From Neisseria sp. (GTDB lineage: Bacteria > Pseudomonadota > Gammaproteobacteria > Burkholderiales > Neisseriaceae): DNA of 64,000 nucleotides. The position numbers and the translations under genes are program-made. The notes beneath the pieces are model-generated. The model saw only the letters and a program-made list of their open reading frames with translations, was not told where the DNA came from and ran no database searches. This document shows, piece after piece, positions 44,567-54,308 of the stretch (position 1 is its first letter; each line of letters begins with the position of its first letter). The stretch is taken from assembly GCA_030538415.1 (NCBI GenBank), contig JAUNTY010000009.1, positions 1-64,000 of the forward strand. Reading direction: 5' to 3'.

Positions 44567-45907
44567 TCATTGCTGCGCCTGCGGCGGCTCCGCTTTCTCC
44601 GCTTCCGCCAGATCGTCCATTTCCTGCTCCAGCTTATCGGCATAAGCCTGCGCTTCCACTTCGTCAAACGGCTTGATGACACCCGTGTCGTTGCGCGGGT
44701 CGAGGTCGGCCATCACCTGGCTGGCGGCGCCCGGCATATTCACATGCACGCTGCGCCTGTCTTGCGGCACCGGTTTTTGCTGCCAGGCAAACAGCGCCAG
44801 CAAGCCCGCGCAAATCGCAAAATAGCCGTAAAAACCGTAGCGCTCGGCCTGGTCCATCACCACGCCCAATACCAACGGCGCCATCAGCGAGCCCATGCCG
44901 TAGCTGAACAACAGGCTGCGGCTCACCTCCACCGTGTTCATCTCGTTGGGCAATTGGTCGTTGGCCCGCGCCACGCTCAAGGCATACAGCGTAAACAGGC
45001 CGATGCCGAAAAACGCCGCCACCAGATACTGCACCCACATGTGGACAAAACCCGACAGCATCAGCAGCAAACCCGCCGCCGCGCCCACCGCCGCCACCAG
45101 CGAGCAGGCCAGAATCGCATTGCGGCGCCCGTAGCGGTCGGACAGCCGCGCCACCGGCAGCTGCACCGCAAAACCGCACACCATCGCCACCATCAGATAA
45201 AACGAAATCTGGCGCACGCCGAAGCCCTGTTGCAGCAGAAACACCGACGCCATGGTGAAAAAACCGTTCATCAACAGGCCGCCGATAAAGCTGCCCACCA
45301 AGGCCAGCGGCGCAATCGCAAACAGGCGCGGCAGGCTGATGCGCTGGCGCGGCGGCAATTCCGGCGCCTTCAGCCGCGTCAGCGCCACCGGCAGCATCGC
45401 CGCCATCACCAAAATCGCCGCCAGCGTGAAAATATCGTTGCTCGACGGCTTCAGGCTCAACAGCGCAATACCCGCCGTAAACGCAATATAGTAAACCACA
45501 TTATAAAAAGCCAACACCCGCGCCCGCGCCACCGCCGCGCTGCGTTCGGCAAACCAGCTCTCCACAATCATCAAGAGGCTGTAATAGCAAAAGCCCAACA
45601 CCACCCGCAAAATCCCCCACGCCCACAGATTGTCGGTCATCATGTGCCCCAGCGCCGCAATGGCAAACACCGCGCCAAACACGCTGAAACCGCGAATATG
45701 CCCCACCCCCGACACCACCCGGTGCGCCGCCACCGCACTCAACGCCGCGCCCGCAAAAAAAGCCGCATTCAGCGCACCGATGGCGGTGTTGGTCACACCC
45801 ATCTGCGACAGCTTCACCCCCGCCGAGTTGAGAAACAGGCCGAAACCGGCGAAGAGGAAAAATACCGAGAAAAAAAGCGAATAGAATTTGTTGGACTGGT
45901 CGGTCAT
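44567..45907 (-). CDS. Major facilitator superfamily transporter, YcaD-like
   Basis: A 446-residue, 12-helix inner-membrane transporter of unknown substrate. The start chosen is MTDQSNKFYSLFFSVFFLFA; 12 more codons are open upstream. The MFS loop motif is present as ARLSDRYGRRNAI between helices 8 and 9, and MIVESWFAERS near helix 4-5 is typical of the YcaD/UMF-like branch. A cytoplasmic, acidic, glutamine-rich tail of about 65 residues (KLEQEMDDLAEAEKAEPPQ at the end) extends beyond the last helix, longer than in most relatives. It is encoded convergently with mnmE. Confidence 0.82.
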   Translation of the reverse strand: MTDQSNKFYSLFFSVFFLFAGFGLFLNSAGVKLSQMGVTNTAIGALNAAFFAGAALSAVAAHRVVSGVGHIRGFSVFGAVFAIAALGHMMTDNLWAWGILRVVLGFCYYSLLMIVESWFAERSAAVARARVLAFYNVVYYIAFTAGIALLSLKPSSNDIFTLAAILVMAAMLPVALTRLKAPELPPRQRISLPRLFAIAPLALVGSFIGGLLMNGFFTMASVFLLQQGFGVRQISFYLMVAMVCGFAVQLPVARLSDRYGRRNAILACSLVAAVGAAAGLLLMLSGFVHMWVQYLVAAFFGIGLFTLYALSVARANDQLPNEMNTVEVSRSLLFSYGMGSLMAPLVLGVVMDQAERYGFYGYFAICAGLLALFAWQQKPVPQDRRSVHVNMPGAASQVMADLDPRNDTGVIKPFDEVEAQAYADKLEQEMDDLAEAEKAEPPQAQQ

Positions 45908-45971
45908 CGGTGCGATTCCGTAAGGGTTGCGGGGAAAACGCAAGCGTGACAGATTGGAGGGGGCGTGTAAA

Positions 45972-46094
45972 TATAGTCGGAGAAATTAGTTTCTGCTACG
46001 GCGTTGACTCGCCTTGCCGTACTATCTGTACTGTTTGCGGCTTGCTGCCTTGTATTAGAGTAAGTTTTCCCACTATATAATTTCTCCGACTATA
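45972..46094. mobile_element. Chimeric Correia-like element
   Basis: Begins TATAGTCGGAGAAATTAG but reaches AAGTTTTCCCACTATA (46077), the right end of another subtype. It continues with TAATTTCTCCGACTATA, the right end belonging to the first. This is either a recombined copy or one element inserted near the edge of another. Confidence 0.8.
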
Positions 46095-46107
46095 GGGGAA
46101 AAGAGTG

Positions 46108-46135
46108 AGGCCGTCTGAAAGCATTCAGACGGCCT
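46108..46135. repeat. DUS inverted repeat
   Basis: AGGCCGTCTGAA and TTCAGACGGCCT with a four-base loop, in the gap between the MFS gene and the DpnD-like gene. Confidence 0.65.
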
Positions 46136-46230
46136 TGGGCTTGGGCGGTTACATTAAAGCGTATTGCCTTCGGTTTTGATTTGCTTGGCTACAATTTAAA
46201 AAAATATATTTTATATCAATATGATATTAG

Positions 46231-46443
46231 GGCTTACAACAAAATAACCGTCGCACCCGCGCAAGCGGGCGCCCAGTCTGAAGCACAGCTTCAGCTTAAC
46301 CCTATCAGTCTTGGAAATACACAATCTTTTGATTCGCATTGAATTTTTGAAATCAAAAAAATGTGCAACAAGCAAAGCTACGCTTTGCGCTAGGCACCCG
46401 CCTGCGCGGGTGCGACGGGCAAAGGGATTTTGTAAAGATCTCG
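46231..46443. repeat. Diverged TTTGCAAA composite repeat
   Basis: Both 20-bp palindromes are recognisable, although the left is altered (GCACCCGCGCAAGCGGGCGC) and the ends have decayed to TACAACAAAA and TTTTGTAAAGATCTC. The hairpins are in the swapped order, as at 31201. It ends just past the DpnD-like stop. Confidence 0.7.
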
Positions 46444-46449
46444 GCTGTT

Positions 46450-46626
46450 TCATTCGCTGGAATGGCAGATTTGAATCTGTGTATCCGACCAATCATGCCA
46501 ATCCAATATGATCTCTTCTTGCCGGTATAGCTGTCTGGCTTGTTGCAAAGCTTGAGCCGGTGATTCTGATTCTACCGTGATCACGCGGCTGAGGGTTTCT
46601 TGAATTTCGATTTGGAAAGAAGCCAT
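46450..46626 (-). CDS. DpnD-like small protein (DpnD/PcfM family)
   Basis: A 58-residue reading frame, too short for most gene finders. The protein starts MASFQIEIQETLSRVITVES and continues with SPAQALQQARQLYRQEEIIL and WHDWSDTQIQI. The beta-strand / helix / YRQEEIILD pattern fits the DpnD/PcfM family as I recall it. Its ATG overlaps the endonuclease stop as TGATG, and GGAATC lies upstream, so it is translationally coupled. In Streptococcus dpnD is the second gene of the DpnI cassette and its role is unknown. Keeping the pair suggests the proteins act together. Confidence 0.75.
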   Translation of the reverse strand: MASFQIEIQETLSRVITVESESPAQALQQARQLYRQEEIILDWHDWSDTQIQICHSSE

Positions 46627-47408
46627 CACGATTCCTTGATGTTGATTTTGCGGTATTGCCCGCGCCCGTTGAACTCGATGAGGTGCTGGTCGCGCAGCAG
46701 TTGCAGTTGTTGGCGGATTTTGTCTTTGATGTGGCGGTTGGCCGGAAACTGGATTTGAAGCTGCGGCTCAAAAGCATACATTTGCGCCAATGTGAATTGC
46801 TCGGGTAATTTTTCCACGCAGCCCATAACGGCCAGCAGCCAGCCTTTGTGCTCGGTTTTTTGTTGGCGCAAAAACAGGTTTTGCTGCCATTGCCGATATA
46901 CGGTTTCAGACGGCATGATGGTGCTTTTGTCTACCAACAGGATTTTGCCGCTGGCGGGCAGCCTGCCGAGGTTGATGTTGCAACCGACCCAACCCGCGCG
47001 TTTGGCCGTTTCGGCCAACGGCTTGCGCGGGATAATGATTTCAGGCGTGAAAAAATGTTTCGGCACCAGCATCAATTGGCGTACCGAATAATCGGCTTTG
47101 TTGTAGCTCAAAAAGAAAAAACTGGGATTGTCGGCAGCCTGAATGCGTTGCAACATGGTGGCATAAGCGCCGTCGTTGATGATTTTACCTGCCGATTTCG
47201 CCTGTTTGCTTTTCAATTCGAATTGCTCGGCGCACTCGGGGCAGTCAAAATCCAAGACCGGGCGGTTGTTGTCTGCTTTGCGGATGGACGAGCAACCGCA
47301 GTTGGGGCAATAACCGTTTTCGCGCAACCAGTCTTCGGTCAGTATTCGGGCAATTTGGGCGTGGCTTTTATAACCTGCTGCCAGAGCCGTATTGAAATAT
47401 AAATTCAT
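46626..47408 (-). CDS. drg: DpnI-type methyl-directed restriction endonuclease (dam-replacing protein Drg)
   Basis: Predicted to cut GATC only when adenine is methylated. The 260 residues align with DpnI in register: zinc cysteines Cys34, Cys37, Cys56 and Cys59, catalytic Asp53, Glu64 and Lys66 (LDFDCPECAEQFELKSK), INDGAYATMLQRIQA near 83, RKPLAETAKRAGWVGCNI near 133 and a C-terminal winged helix (HIKDKIRQQLQLLRDQHLIE) that also reads the methylated site. The ATG of MNLYFNTALA is used; a TTG six codons upstream is possible. Pathogenic Neisseria carry such a gene in place of dam. It lies 70 bp behind mutS, and no methylase is nearby. Confidence 0.92.
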   Translation of the reverse strand: MNLYFNTALAAGYKSHAQIARILTEDWLRENGYCPNCGCSSIRKADNNRPVLDFDCPECAEQFELKSKQAKSAGKIINDGAYATMLQRIQAADNPSFFFLSYNKADYSVRQLMLVPKHFFTPEIIIPRKPLAETAKRAGWVGCNINLGRLPASGKILLVDKSTIMPSETVYRQWQQNLFLRQQKTEHKGWLLAVMGCVEKLPEQFTLAQMYAFEPQLQIQFPANRHIKDKIRQQLQLLRDQHLIEFNGRGQYRKINIKES

Positions 47409-47478
47409 TTGCAAATGATAAAACAATAGAAAATTGAAACATGAAGCCGTCTGAACGCTTTCAGACGGCCTCGTTTTT

Positions 47479-50058
47479 TTAATCGGCCAACCCCTTCAAC
47501 CGATACAACACCTCCAGCGCTTCCCGCGGCGACAATTCGTCGGGCCGGATGTCGGCGAGTTCGGCCAATATCGGGTGTTCTGCAATGGCTAAAGCATTGG
47601 TTTCCTGCTCGGCTTCCGGCGCGGTTTCAGACGGCATCATATTGAAAATATCCATTTGCGGCTGATTGGCGGCGGCCTGGCTTTCGAGCGCGTCGAGGTG
47701 TTGGCGGGCGGCTTTGAGGGCGCGGGCGGGCAGGCCGGCGAGTTTGGCGACGGCGATGCCGTAGCTTTTGCTGGCGGGGCCGGGCTCGATGTGGTGCAGG
47801 AAAACGATGTCTTGCCCTTCCTCAAGCGCGGAGAGGTGCATATTGACGGCGTTGGCGTGCGCTTCGGGTAATTTGGTCAGCTCGAAATAGTGGGTGGCGA
47901 AGAGGCTGAAGGATTTGTTTTTCTGCAACAGATGCTCGGCGATGGCTTGGGCGAGGGCGAGGCCGTCGAAGGTGGAGGTGCCGCGGCCGACTTCGTCCAT
48001 CAAGACCAGCGATTGCTCGGTGGCGTGGTGGAGGATGTAGGCGGTTTCGCTCATTTCCACCATAAAGGTGGAGCGGTTGCCGGCGAGGTCGTCGCTGGCG
48101 CCGATGCGGGTGAAAATCTGGTCGATGGGGCCGATTTTGGCGCTGTCGGCGGGCACGAAGCTGCCGGTGTGGGCGAGCAGGGTAATCAGCGCGACTTGGC
48201 GCATATAGGTGGATTTGCCGCCCATATTGGGGCCGGTGAGCAGCATCAGGCGGTGTTTGTGGTCGAGATTGGTGTGGTTGGCGCTGAAGTGGCGCACTTG
48301 CTGTTCGACCACGGGATGGCGGCCTGCCTGAATGTCGATAAGGGGGTAGTCGGCGAATTCGGGCGCGGTGTAGCCGCGGGTTTCGGCGTGGCGGGCGAAG
48401 GTGGCGAGCACATCGAGCGCGGCGGCGGCTTTGGCGGTTTGTTGCAAGGCTTTCAGACGGCCTTGCAGCTCTTTGAGCAGTGCTTCGAATAGTTGTTTTT
48501 CCAAAGCCAGCGCGTTGTCTTGCGCGGCCAATACTTTGTCTTCAAAGGTTTTTAATTCGGGCGTGATGAAGCGCTCGGCGTTTTTGAGGGTTTGGCGGCG
48601 CTGGTAGTCGGCGGGTGCTTGTTCGGCCTGCACTTTGGAAAGCTCGATGTAAAAGCCGTGTACGCGGTTGAATTCGACTTTTAATGTGGAGAGGCCGGTG
48701 CGTTCGCGTTCGCGCGCTTCCAGCGCCAGCAGGAATTCGTCGCCGTGGTTTTGGATGTGGCGCAATTCGTCGAGCTCGGCGTGGTAGCCGTGGTTGATGA
48801 CGCCGCCGTCGCGCAGCCACACGGCGGGCTCGGGCAGGATGGCGGCGGCGAGGCGTTCGGCGATGGGCAGGATTTCGGGGAACACGGCTTGCAGGGTTTG
48901 CAGCAGGCCGGAGGGGGTGTCGGGCAGCTCGATGTCGCGGGCGAGGATAAACAGGCTGTCGCGCAGGGCGGCCAAATCGCGCGGGCGGGCGTTGCCGACG
49001 GCGATGCGCGCGGCGATGCGTTCGATGTCGGCAAGGTTTTTCAGACGGCCTTGCAGGGCTTCATAATGCGTTTGCAGTTCGGCCACTGCTTGTTGACGCG
49101 CACGGATGTGTTCGCGGCGGCGCAGCGGGTGGTGCAGCCACAAGGCCAAAAGGCGGCTGCCCATGTGGGTGGCGCAGTCGTCAAGCGCGGAAAAAAGCGT
49201 GGGCGCTTTGTGGCCGCTGAGGGTTTGGGTGATTTCAAGGTTGCGGCGGGTGGCCGCGTCCATGCCGATATACTGGCTGTCGGTTTCGAGCGAGAGGCCG
49301 TCGAGGTGTTGCGGCAGTTGGCTTTGGGTGAGGCGGATGTAGTTGAGCAATGCGCCGGCTGCGCCGATGGCGGCGGCGTGTTCTTCAAGATTGAGGCCGA
49401 AGCCGCGCAAATCCTGGCTGCCGAAATGGTTTTGCAGCAAGGCCGCACCGGCATCGGCGGCAAACTGCCAGGCATTGAGGCGGGTGAGGTTGCGGCCTTC
49501 GACGGCTGGTGCGGATTTGTGGTCGGGCAGCAGGATTTCGGCGGCATTCAGGCGCGCCAGCTCGTCGGCCAATTTTTCCTGAGTGGTGAGCTTGGCCTTG
49601 AATTCGCCGCTTTGCAGCGAAGCCCAAGCGAGGCCGATGTGTTTTTTGTCGGATTTGTCGGCATACACCGCCGCGATGCGGTTGGTTTCCTTGTCTTCCA
49701 GAAAGGCCGAGTCGGTAAGCGTGCCGGGAGTCACGATGCGCACCACTTTGCGCTCCACCGGCCCTTTGCTGGCGCCCACTTCGCCCACCTGCTCGCAAAT
49801 GGCCACGCTCTCGCCCATTTTCACGAGGCGCGCCAGATATTGCTCGGCGGCATGAAACGGCACGCCCGCCATTTTAATCGGCTCGCCGTCGAGCTGGCCG
49901 CGGGTGGTGAGGGTGATGTCGAGCAGCCTGGCCGCTTTGACCGCGTCGTCGAAAAAGAGCTCGTAAAAGTCGCCCATGCGGTAAAACACCAGTTTGTCTT
50001 GGTGGTCGGCTTTGATGCCGAGGTATTGCTGCATCATCGGGGAAACGGGTTTGCTCAT
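47479..50058 (-). CDS. mutS: DNA mismatch repair protein MutS
   Basis: Recognises mismatches and small loops and signals through MutL. The 859 residues have the mismatch-probing Phe-X-Glu motif in [13 protein letters not shown] near 33, the Walker [14 protein letters not shown] near 608, the ABC signature region [14 protein letters not shown] and Walker [16 protein letters not shown], and end in the tetramer-domain helix ([13 protein letters not shown]). Domains I-V are complete. A DUS lies immediately upstream and others inside the gene (48457, 49040). With drg behind it and presumably no Dam, strand discrimination here would not be GATC-directed. Confidence 0.97.
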   Translation of the reverse strand: MSKPVSPMMQQYLGIKADHQDKLVFYRMGDFYELFFDDAVKAARLLDITLTTRGQLDGEPIKMAGVPFHAAEQYLARLVKMGESVAICEQVGEVGASKGPVERKVVRIVTPGTLTDSAFLEDKETNRIAAVYADKSDKKHIGLAWASLQSGEFKAKLTTQEKLADELARLNAAEILLPDHKSAPAVEGRNLTRLNAWQFAADAGAALLQNHFGSQDLRGFGLNLEEHAAAIGAAGALLNYIRLTQSQLPQHLDGLSLETDSQYIGMDAATRRNLEITQTLSGHKAPTLFSALDDCATHMGSRLLALWLHHPLRRREHIRARQQAVAELQTHYEALQGRLKNLADIERIAARIAVGNARPRDLAALRDSLFILARDIELPDTPSGLLQTLQAVFPEILPIAERLAAAILPEPAVWLRDGGVINHGYHAELDELRHIQNHGDEFLLALEARERERTGLSTLKVEFNRVHGFYIELSKVQAEQAPADYQRRQTLKNAERFITPELKTFEDKVLAAQDNALALEKQLFEALLKELQGRLKALQQTAKAAAALDVLATFARHAETRGYTAPEFADYPLIDIQAGRHPVVEQQVRHFSANHTNLDHKHRLMLLTGPNMGGKSTYMRQVALITLLAHTGSFVPADSAKIGPIDQIFTRIGASDDLAGNRSTFMVEMSETAYILHHATEQSLVLMDEVGRGTSTFDGLALAQAIAEHLLQKNKSFSLFATHYFELTKLPEAHANAVNMHLSALEEGQDIVFLHHIEPGPASKSYGIAVAKLAGLPARALKAARQHLDALESQAAANQPQMDIFNMMPSETAPEAEQETNALAIAEHPILAELADIRPDELSPREALEVLYRLKGLAD

Positions 50059-50301
50059 TTTTCAGACGGCCTTGTTTGAATGCAAAACAAAACGCTATTG
50101 TAGCAAAACCGTTAAAACCCGTGGCGGCGCATTTAATCTTTTGATTCTATGCTAGAATGTGCCGACACATTGCAGACGACCCGGATAAACCGCCGTAAGG
50201 CCGTCTGAACAAGGAACCAACATTGCGTAAAACAGTCTTCAGGTTTACCGTTTAATCTTATGCCGTAATGATGTTTCAGACGGCCTCCATGCACAGAAAT
50301 C

Positions 50302-51636
50302 ATGAATTCAGCCAAAATTTTCCGTTTCGCCCTGATGGGCCTTGCCGCCGCCATTCTGGCTGCCTGCGGCACCAAGCGTACCCCTGTTTATACCCCTTCC
50401 ACCCCAACCCCCCTGCCGGTTACCCCAGGCACCCCCTTGCCCGCGGGTACCCCCCTGCCGCAAGGTCATACCCTAGCGCCGGGCGGCGGTGCCAGCTATA
50501 AAGTGGTTTCCTATGCCGGGTTGCCGCAATGGAACCAGCAGAATTTTGCCAACAGCCTGCGCTCGTTCCGCCTCGGTTGCGAGAAGCTGCAAGCCCAGCC
50601 CGACTGGCAAAACGTCTGCGCCCAAGCCGCGCAAACGCCGGGTAACAATGCCGCCGCCAAAAGCTTTTTCGAACAGTATTTCACCCCTTGGGAGGTAAGC
50701 GGCAACGGCAAGCTCGGCGGCACGGTGACGGGCTATTACGAACCGGTGCTGCATGGCGACGTGAAGCAGACCCGCCAGGCGCGCTTCCCGATTTACGGCA
50801 TTCCGAATGATTTCGTGTCGGTGGATTTGCCCGCCAACCTGCGTGCGAGCAAAGGCACCGTACGCATCCAGCCCACCGGCCAAAACAAGGGCATGATCAG
50901 CGCATCCGGCGCATACAGCGCCAATCTGGCGCAATTCCCGATTACCGAGCGCACCCGCGCGCTCAAGGGCCGCTTTGTCGGCAACCAGTTTGTGCCCTAT
51001 TACACCCGCAGCCAGATCAACGGCGGTGCGCTCAACGGCAAAGCGCCGATTCTGGGCTATGCCGATGATGCGGTAGAGCTGTTTTTCCTGCACATCCAGG
51101 GTTCAGGCCGTCTGAAAACCCCGGGCGGCCAATACGTGCGCCTCGGTTTTGCCGACAAAAACGAATACCCTTATGTGTCCATCGGCCGCTACATGGCCGA
51201 CAAGGGCTACCTGCCGCTGGCGCAAACCACCATGCAGGGCATCAAGGCCTATATGCGCCAAAATCCACAGCGGCTGGCCGAAGTGTTGGGGCAAAACCCG
51301 AGCTATGTGTTTTTCCGCGAGCTGTCGGGCAATGACGACGGCCCCATCGGCGCATTGGGCACTCCCTTGATGGGCGAATACGCCGGTGCGGTCGACCGCC
51401 ACTACATCACGCTGGGCGCGCCGATTTTCGTGGCCACCACCCACCCCGTCAACAACAATGCCCACAACCGCCTGATTATGGCGCAGGATACCGGCAGCGC
51501 GATTAAAGGCGCGGTGCGGGTGGATTATTTCTGGGGCTATGGCGACGATGCGGGCAATGTGGCGGGCAAGCAGAAGCATACCGGTTATGTGTGGCAGCTC
51601 CTGCCCAACGGCGTGGCGCCGCAATACCGTCCGTAA
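50302..51636 (+). CDS. mltA: Membrane-bound lytic murein transglycosylase A (GNA33-like lipoprotein)
   Basis: Outer-membrane lipoprotein cleaving peptidoglycan glycan strands to 1,6-anhydro products. The 444 residues start with a signal peptide and lipobox LAAC (Cys22). A Pro/Thr linker with repeated TPLP/GTPLP units (about 30-55) follows, encoded by a GTACCCCCCTGCC-like direct repeat. The MltA barrel includes TGYYEPVLHG and FFLHIQGSGRLKTPGG, and the 3D domain has IMAQDTGSAIKGAVRVDYFWG with the catalytic Asp. A DUS is embedded in frame at about 51107. GNA33 is the meningococcal homologue. A DUS hairpin follows. Confidence 0.95.
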   Translation: MNSAKIFRFALMGLAAAILAACGTKRTPVYTPSTPTPLPVTPGTPLPAGTPLPQGHTLAPGGGASYKVVSYAGLPQWNQQNFANSLRSFRLGCEKLQAQPDWQNVCAQAAQTPGNNAAAKSFFEQYFTPWEVSGNGKLGGTVTGYYEPVLHGDVKQTRQARFPIYGIPNDFVSVDLPANLRASKGTVRIQPTGQNKGMISASGAYSANLAQFPITERTRALKGRFVGNQFVPYYTRSQINGGALNGKAPILGYADDAVELFFLHIQGSGRLKTPGGQYVRLGFADKNEYPYVSIGRYMADKGYLPLAQTTMQGIKAYMRQNPQRLAEVLGQNPSYVFFRELSGNDDGPIGALGTPLMGEYAGAVDRHYITLGAPIFVATTHPVNNNAHNRLIMAQDTGSAIKGAVRVDYFWGYGDDAGNVAGKQKHTGYVWQLLPNGVAPQYRP

Positions 51637-51653
51637 GCTTGCCGTATGATTAG

Positions 51654-51686
51654 AGGCCGTCTGAAAGGTTTGCTTTCAGACGGCCT
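51654..51686 (+). terminator. DUS hairpin terminator after mltA
   Basis: AGGCCGTCTGAAAGG and CTTTCAGACGGCCT with a short loop, followed by TTTCG. Confidence 0.7.
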
Positions 51687-51758
51687 TTCGTACCCGTGCC
51701 TGCCGCCGAATCCTGCTACAATTTGAGCATAATTTAATCAAGAAATATTTTCAAAACC

Positions 51759-53909
51759 ATGAGAACGCCGCCGCTCAACCCCAAAATCATCGCCACGCTG
51801 CCCATCTTTGCCAGCGTGTTTATCGCCGCCACGCTGGTGTGGTATTTCAACCTGCCCAGGCTTTCCATGCCGCTGGTGCTCGGCATCATTGCGGGCGGGC
51901 TGGTGGATTTGGACAACCGCCTCACCGGCCGTCTGAAAAACATCGTCTTCACCGTGGGAGCGTTTGCCGTTGCCTCGCTCTCCGTCCAGCTCACCTTGGG
52001 CAAGGGCATGCTGTTTGCGTTGGTGATGACGGCGCTGACCTTCTTCTTCACCCTGCTGGGCGCGGTGGGCGTGCGCTACCGCACCATCGCCTTCGGCACG
52101 CTGGCGGTGGCCACCTATACCACGCTCACCTACACCCCCGAAATCCCCTGGTTCATCAACCCGCTGCTGATTCTCTGCGGCACCGTGCTCTACAGCAGCA
52201 TGACGCTGGCGGTGCACATTATCTTCCCGCACCGGCCGGTGCAGGAAAACATGGCTGCCGCGTTTGCCGCGCTGGGCGGTTATTTTGATGCCAAGGCCGC
52301 GTTTTTCGACCCCGACGAAGCCGAGATGCTGGAGCGGCAGCAGATTCATCTGGCGCTGAAAAACAGCGGCGTGATTGCCGCTTTCAATGCCTGCCGCAGC
52401 GCCCTGTTTTACCGCATGCGCGGCCAGCACCGCCATCCGCGCACCATGCGCATGCTGCGCTTTTACTTCACCGCCCAGGATATCCACGAGCGCATCAGCT
52501 CGGCGCACGTCGACTACCGCGAGCTGGCCGACAAGCTGAAAAACACCGACCTGATTTTCCGCATCCAGCGCCTGCTCGAATTGCAGGGGCAGGCCTGCCG
52601 CGATGTGGCCGAAAGCCTGCGCTTGGGCACGCCCTATCAATATAGCGAACGTCTGGCGCGCGCGGTGGCGGGCAGCCGCCAGTCGCTCAAGCTTTATGCC
52701 CAAAGTCATCAGGGCAACGAAGTGCACGCGCTGCAGCGGCTGCTGGAAAACCTCGGCAGCGTCGATTACCAGCTGCGCCACATCGAAAAAGGCAGCGACG
52801 AAGCGCTCGACGGCGATTCCGACCAAACCCGCATCGCCTCGCAGGAAGGCCGCGGCCTCAAGCAGGTGTGGCCTGCGGTAAAAAGCCAGCTCAATTTCGA
52901 TTCGCCGGTGTTCCGCCATACCGTGCGCCTTTCCATCGTGGTGTTTGCGTGCTGCATGATTGTGGAGCTGCTCGACCTCAAGCTCGGCTACTGGATTCTG
53001 CTCACCGCCCTGTTTGTGTGCCAGCCCAACTATTCGGCCACCAAAAGCCGCGTGGTGCAGCGCATCGCCGGCACCGTGCTCGGCGTGGTGGTGGGCTCGC
53101 TGGTGCCGTATTTCACCCCCTCGGTGGAAACCAAATTGTGGATTGTGGTAGCGTCGACCACGCTGTTTTTCTTTTTCCGCACCAATAAATACAGCTTCTC
53201 CACCTTTTTCATCACCATCCAGGCGCTCACCAGCTTTTCGCTGGCCGGGCTGGATGTGTATGCCGCCATGCCGCTGCGCATCATCGACACCATCATCGGC
53301 GCGGCCATCGCCTGGCTGGCCGTGTCCCGCCTGTGGCCCGACTGGCGCTACCTCACGCTCGAGCGCACCGCCTGCCAGGCCATCGGCCAAAACGGCGTCT
53401 ATCTGCGCCACATTCTCGGCCAGCTGCAAAACGGCGGCAGCGACGACGTGGCCTACCGCAGCGTGCGCCGCCAAACCCACGAGCGCGCCGCCAGCCTCGG
53501 CAGCACCTTGTCCGACATGAGCAGCGAGCCGAAAAAATATGCGGGCAAATTACAAGACGGCTTCAACCTGCTGAAAACCGATTATGCGCTCATCGGCTAT
53601 ATTTCCGCGCTGGGCGCCTACCGCAGCCAGATGGCCAAGGAAGCGCCCGATGCCTTCACCGAAGGTTTTTTCCGCAGCGCCTACCGCGTGGCCGATTTGC
53701 TGGAAAACATCGCCATGCCTGATGCCGCCGCCTTTCAGACGGCCTTGCGCCAGCTTGAAGCCGATTTGGAAACGCTGCACGGCGACATCGGCGAGAAAGG
53801 GCAAAACAGCGTGTTGTGGCAGCAGCTGAGCCTGATTGTGCGCCAGCTCGCCCCCGCCTATGCCGCCCTGCACGACGGCGCGGACACGGTGCAGCCCGAT
53901 GCGGTGTGA
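51759..53909 (+). CDS. yccS: YccS/FUSC-family inner-membrane protein
   Basis: A 716-residue protein with two clusters of about six transmembrane helices (roughly 10-150 and 385-525), each followed by a large cytoplasmic helical region. This is the duplicated architecture of the YccS/YhfK and FUSC group, related to aromatic-acid efflux proteins such as AaeB. Conserved pieces are the IMP-like HIIFPHRPVQENMA segment near 150 and DLKLGYWILLTALFVCQPNY near 409-428. Function in the cell is unknown. The ATG has a weak site. An in-frame DUS lies near 51932 and another near 53734. Confidence 0.88.
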   Translation: MRTPPLNPKIIATLPIFASVFIAATLVWYFNLPRLSMPLVLGIIAGGLVDLDNRLTGRLKNIVFTVGAFAVASLSVQLTLGKGMLFALVMTALTFFFTLLGAVGVRYRTIAFGTLAVATYTTLTYTPEIPWFINPLLILCGTVLYSSMTLAVHIIFPHRPVQENMAAAFAALGGYFDAKAAFFDPDEAEMLERQQIHLALKNSGVIAAFNACRSALFYRMRGQHRHPRTMRMLRFYFTAQDIHERISSAHVDYRELADKLKNTDLIFRIQRLLELQGQACRDVAESLRLGTPYQYSERLARAVAGSRQSLKLYAQSHQGNEVHALQRLLENLGSVDYQLRHIEKGSDEALDGDSDQTRIASQEGRGLKQVWPAVKSQLNFDSPVFRHTVRLSIVVFACCMIVELLDLKLGYWILLTALFVCQPNYSATKSRVVQRIAGTVLGVVVGSLVPYFTPSVETKLWIVVASTTLFFFFRTNKYSFSTFFITIQALTSFSLAGLDVYAAMPLRIIDTIIGAAIAWLAVSRLWPDWRYLTLERTACQAIGQNGVYLRHILGQLQNGGSDDVAYRSVRRQTHERAASLGSTLSDMSSEPKKYAGKLQDGFNLLKTDYALIGYISALGAYRSQMAKEAPDAFTEGFFRSAYRVADLLENIAMPDAAAFQTALRQLEADLETLHGDIGEKGQNSVLWQQLSLIVRQLAPAYAALHDGADTVQPDAV

Positions 53910-54049
53910 AAAGTTGCGGGGGGGAAAGCCCCTTAATAGTGGGCTTGCAAGTAATAATGACGGCGTTGTCATGGTTCGGTTTTTCAGGCATCCCACTATA
54001 TTTGCTTTGAATCGATTTGGTTTTTGAATGATTTTACTGCAGCAAGCAG

Positions 54050-54081
54050 AGGCCGTCTGAAAACCGTTTTTCAGACGGCCT
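54050..54081. terminator. DUS hairpin after yccS
   Basis: AGGCCGTCTGAAAA and TTTTCAGACGGCCT around a short loop, next to the composite repeat. Confidence 0.65.
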
Positions 54082-54304
54082 GAGACCTTTGCAAAATACT
54101 TTTTTCTTGGAAATATCCATTACATCCGTCATTAGCTTCGCAAGTCCGCTACGCTACCCCGGCGCAGGCCGGAATCCATTTATCCAAGATTCAGTTATTT
54201 GATTTCAAATGGGGTGTCATGGCGAGCGATGGATTCCGGCCTGCGCCGGAATGACGGAGCGGATGCTTTTGCGATGCAGCAGAAGGTATTTTGCAAAGGC
54301 CTCG
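54082..54304. repeat. Hybrid repeat: TTTGCAAA ends with dRS3-like cores
   Basis: Ends GAGACCTTTGCAAAATAC and TATTTTGCAAAGGCCTC as in the composite family. The internal palindromes are of dRS3 type instead (ATTCCGGCCTGCGCCGGAAT at 54231-54250, and a partner near 54155-54175). The left arm carries GCTTCGCAAGTCCGCTACGC as at 1105. This links the two repeat families. Confidence 0.75.
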
Positions 54305-54308
54305 GCTT

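Noticed and set aside
51738..53480. A 580-codon open frame on the minus strand opposite yccS
   Set aside because: It mirrors the codon structure of the plus-strand gene, has the His/Gly/Arg-rich composition of a high-GC antisense shadow, and has no start signal or domain.
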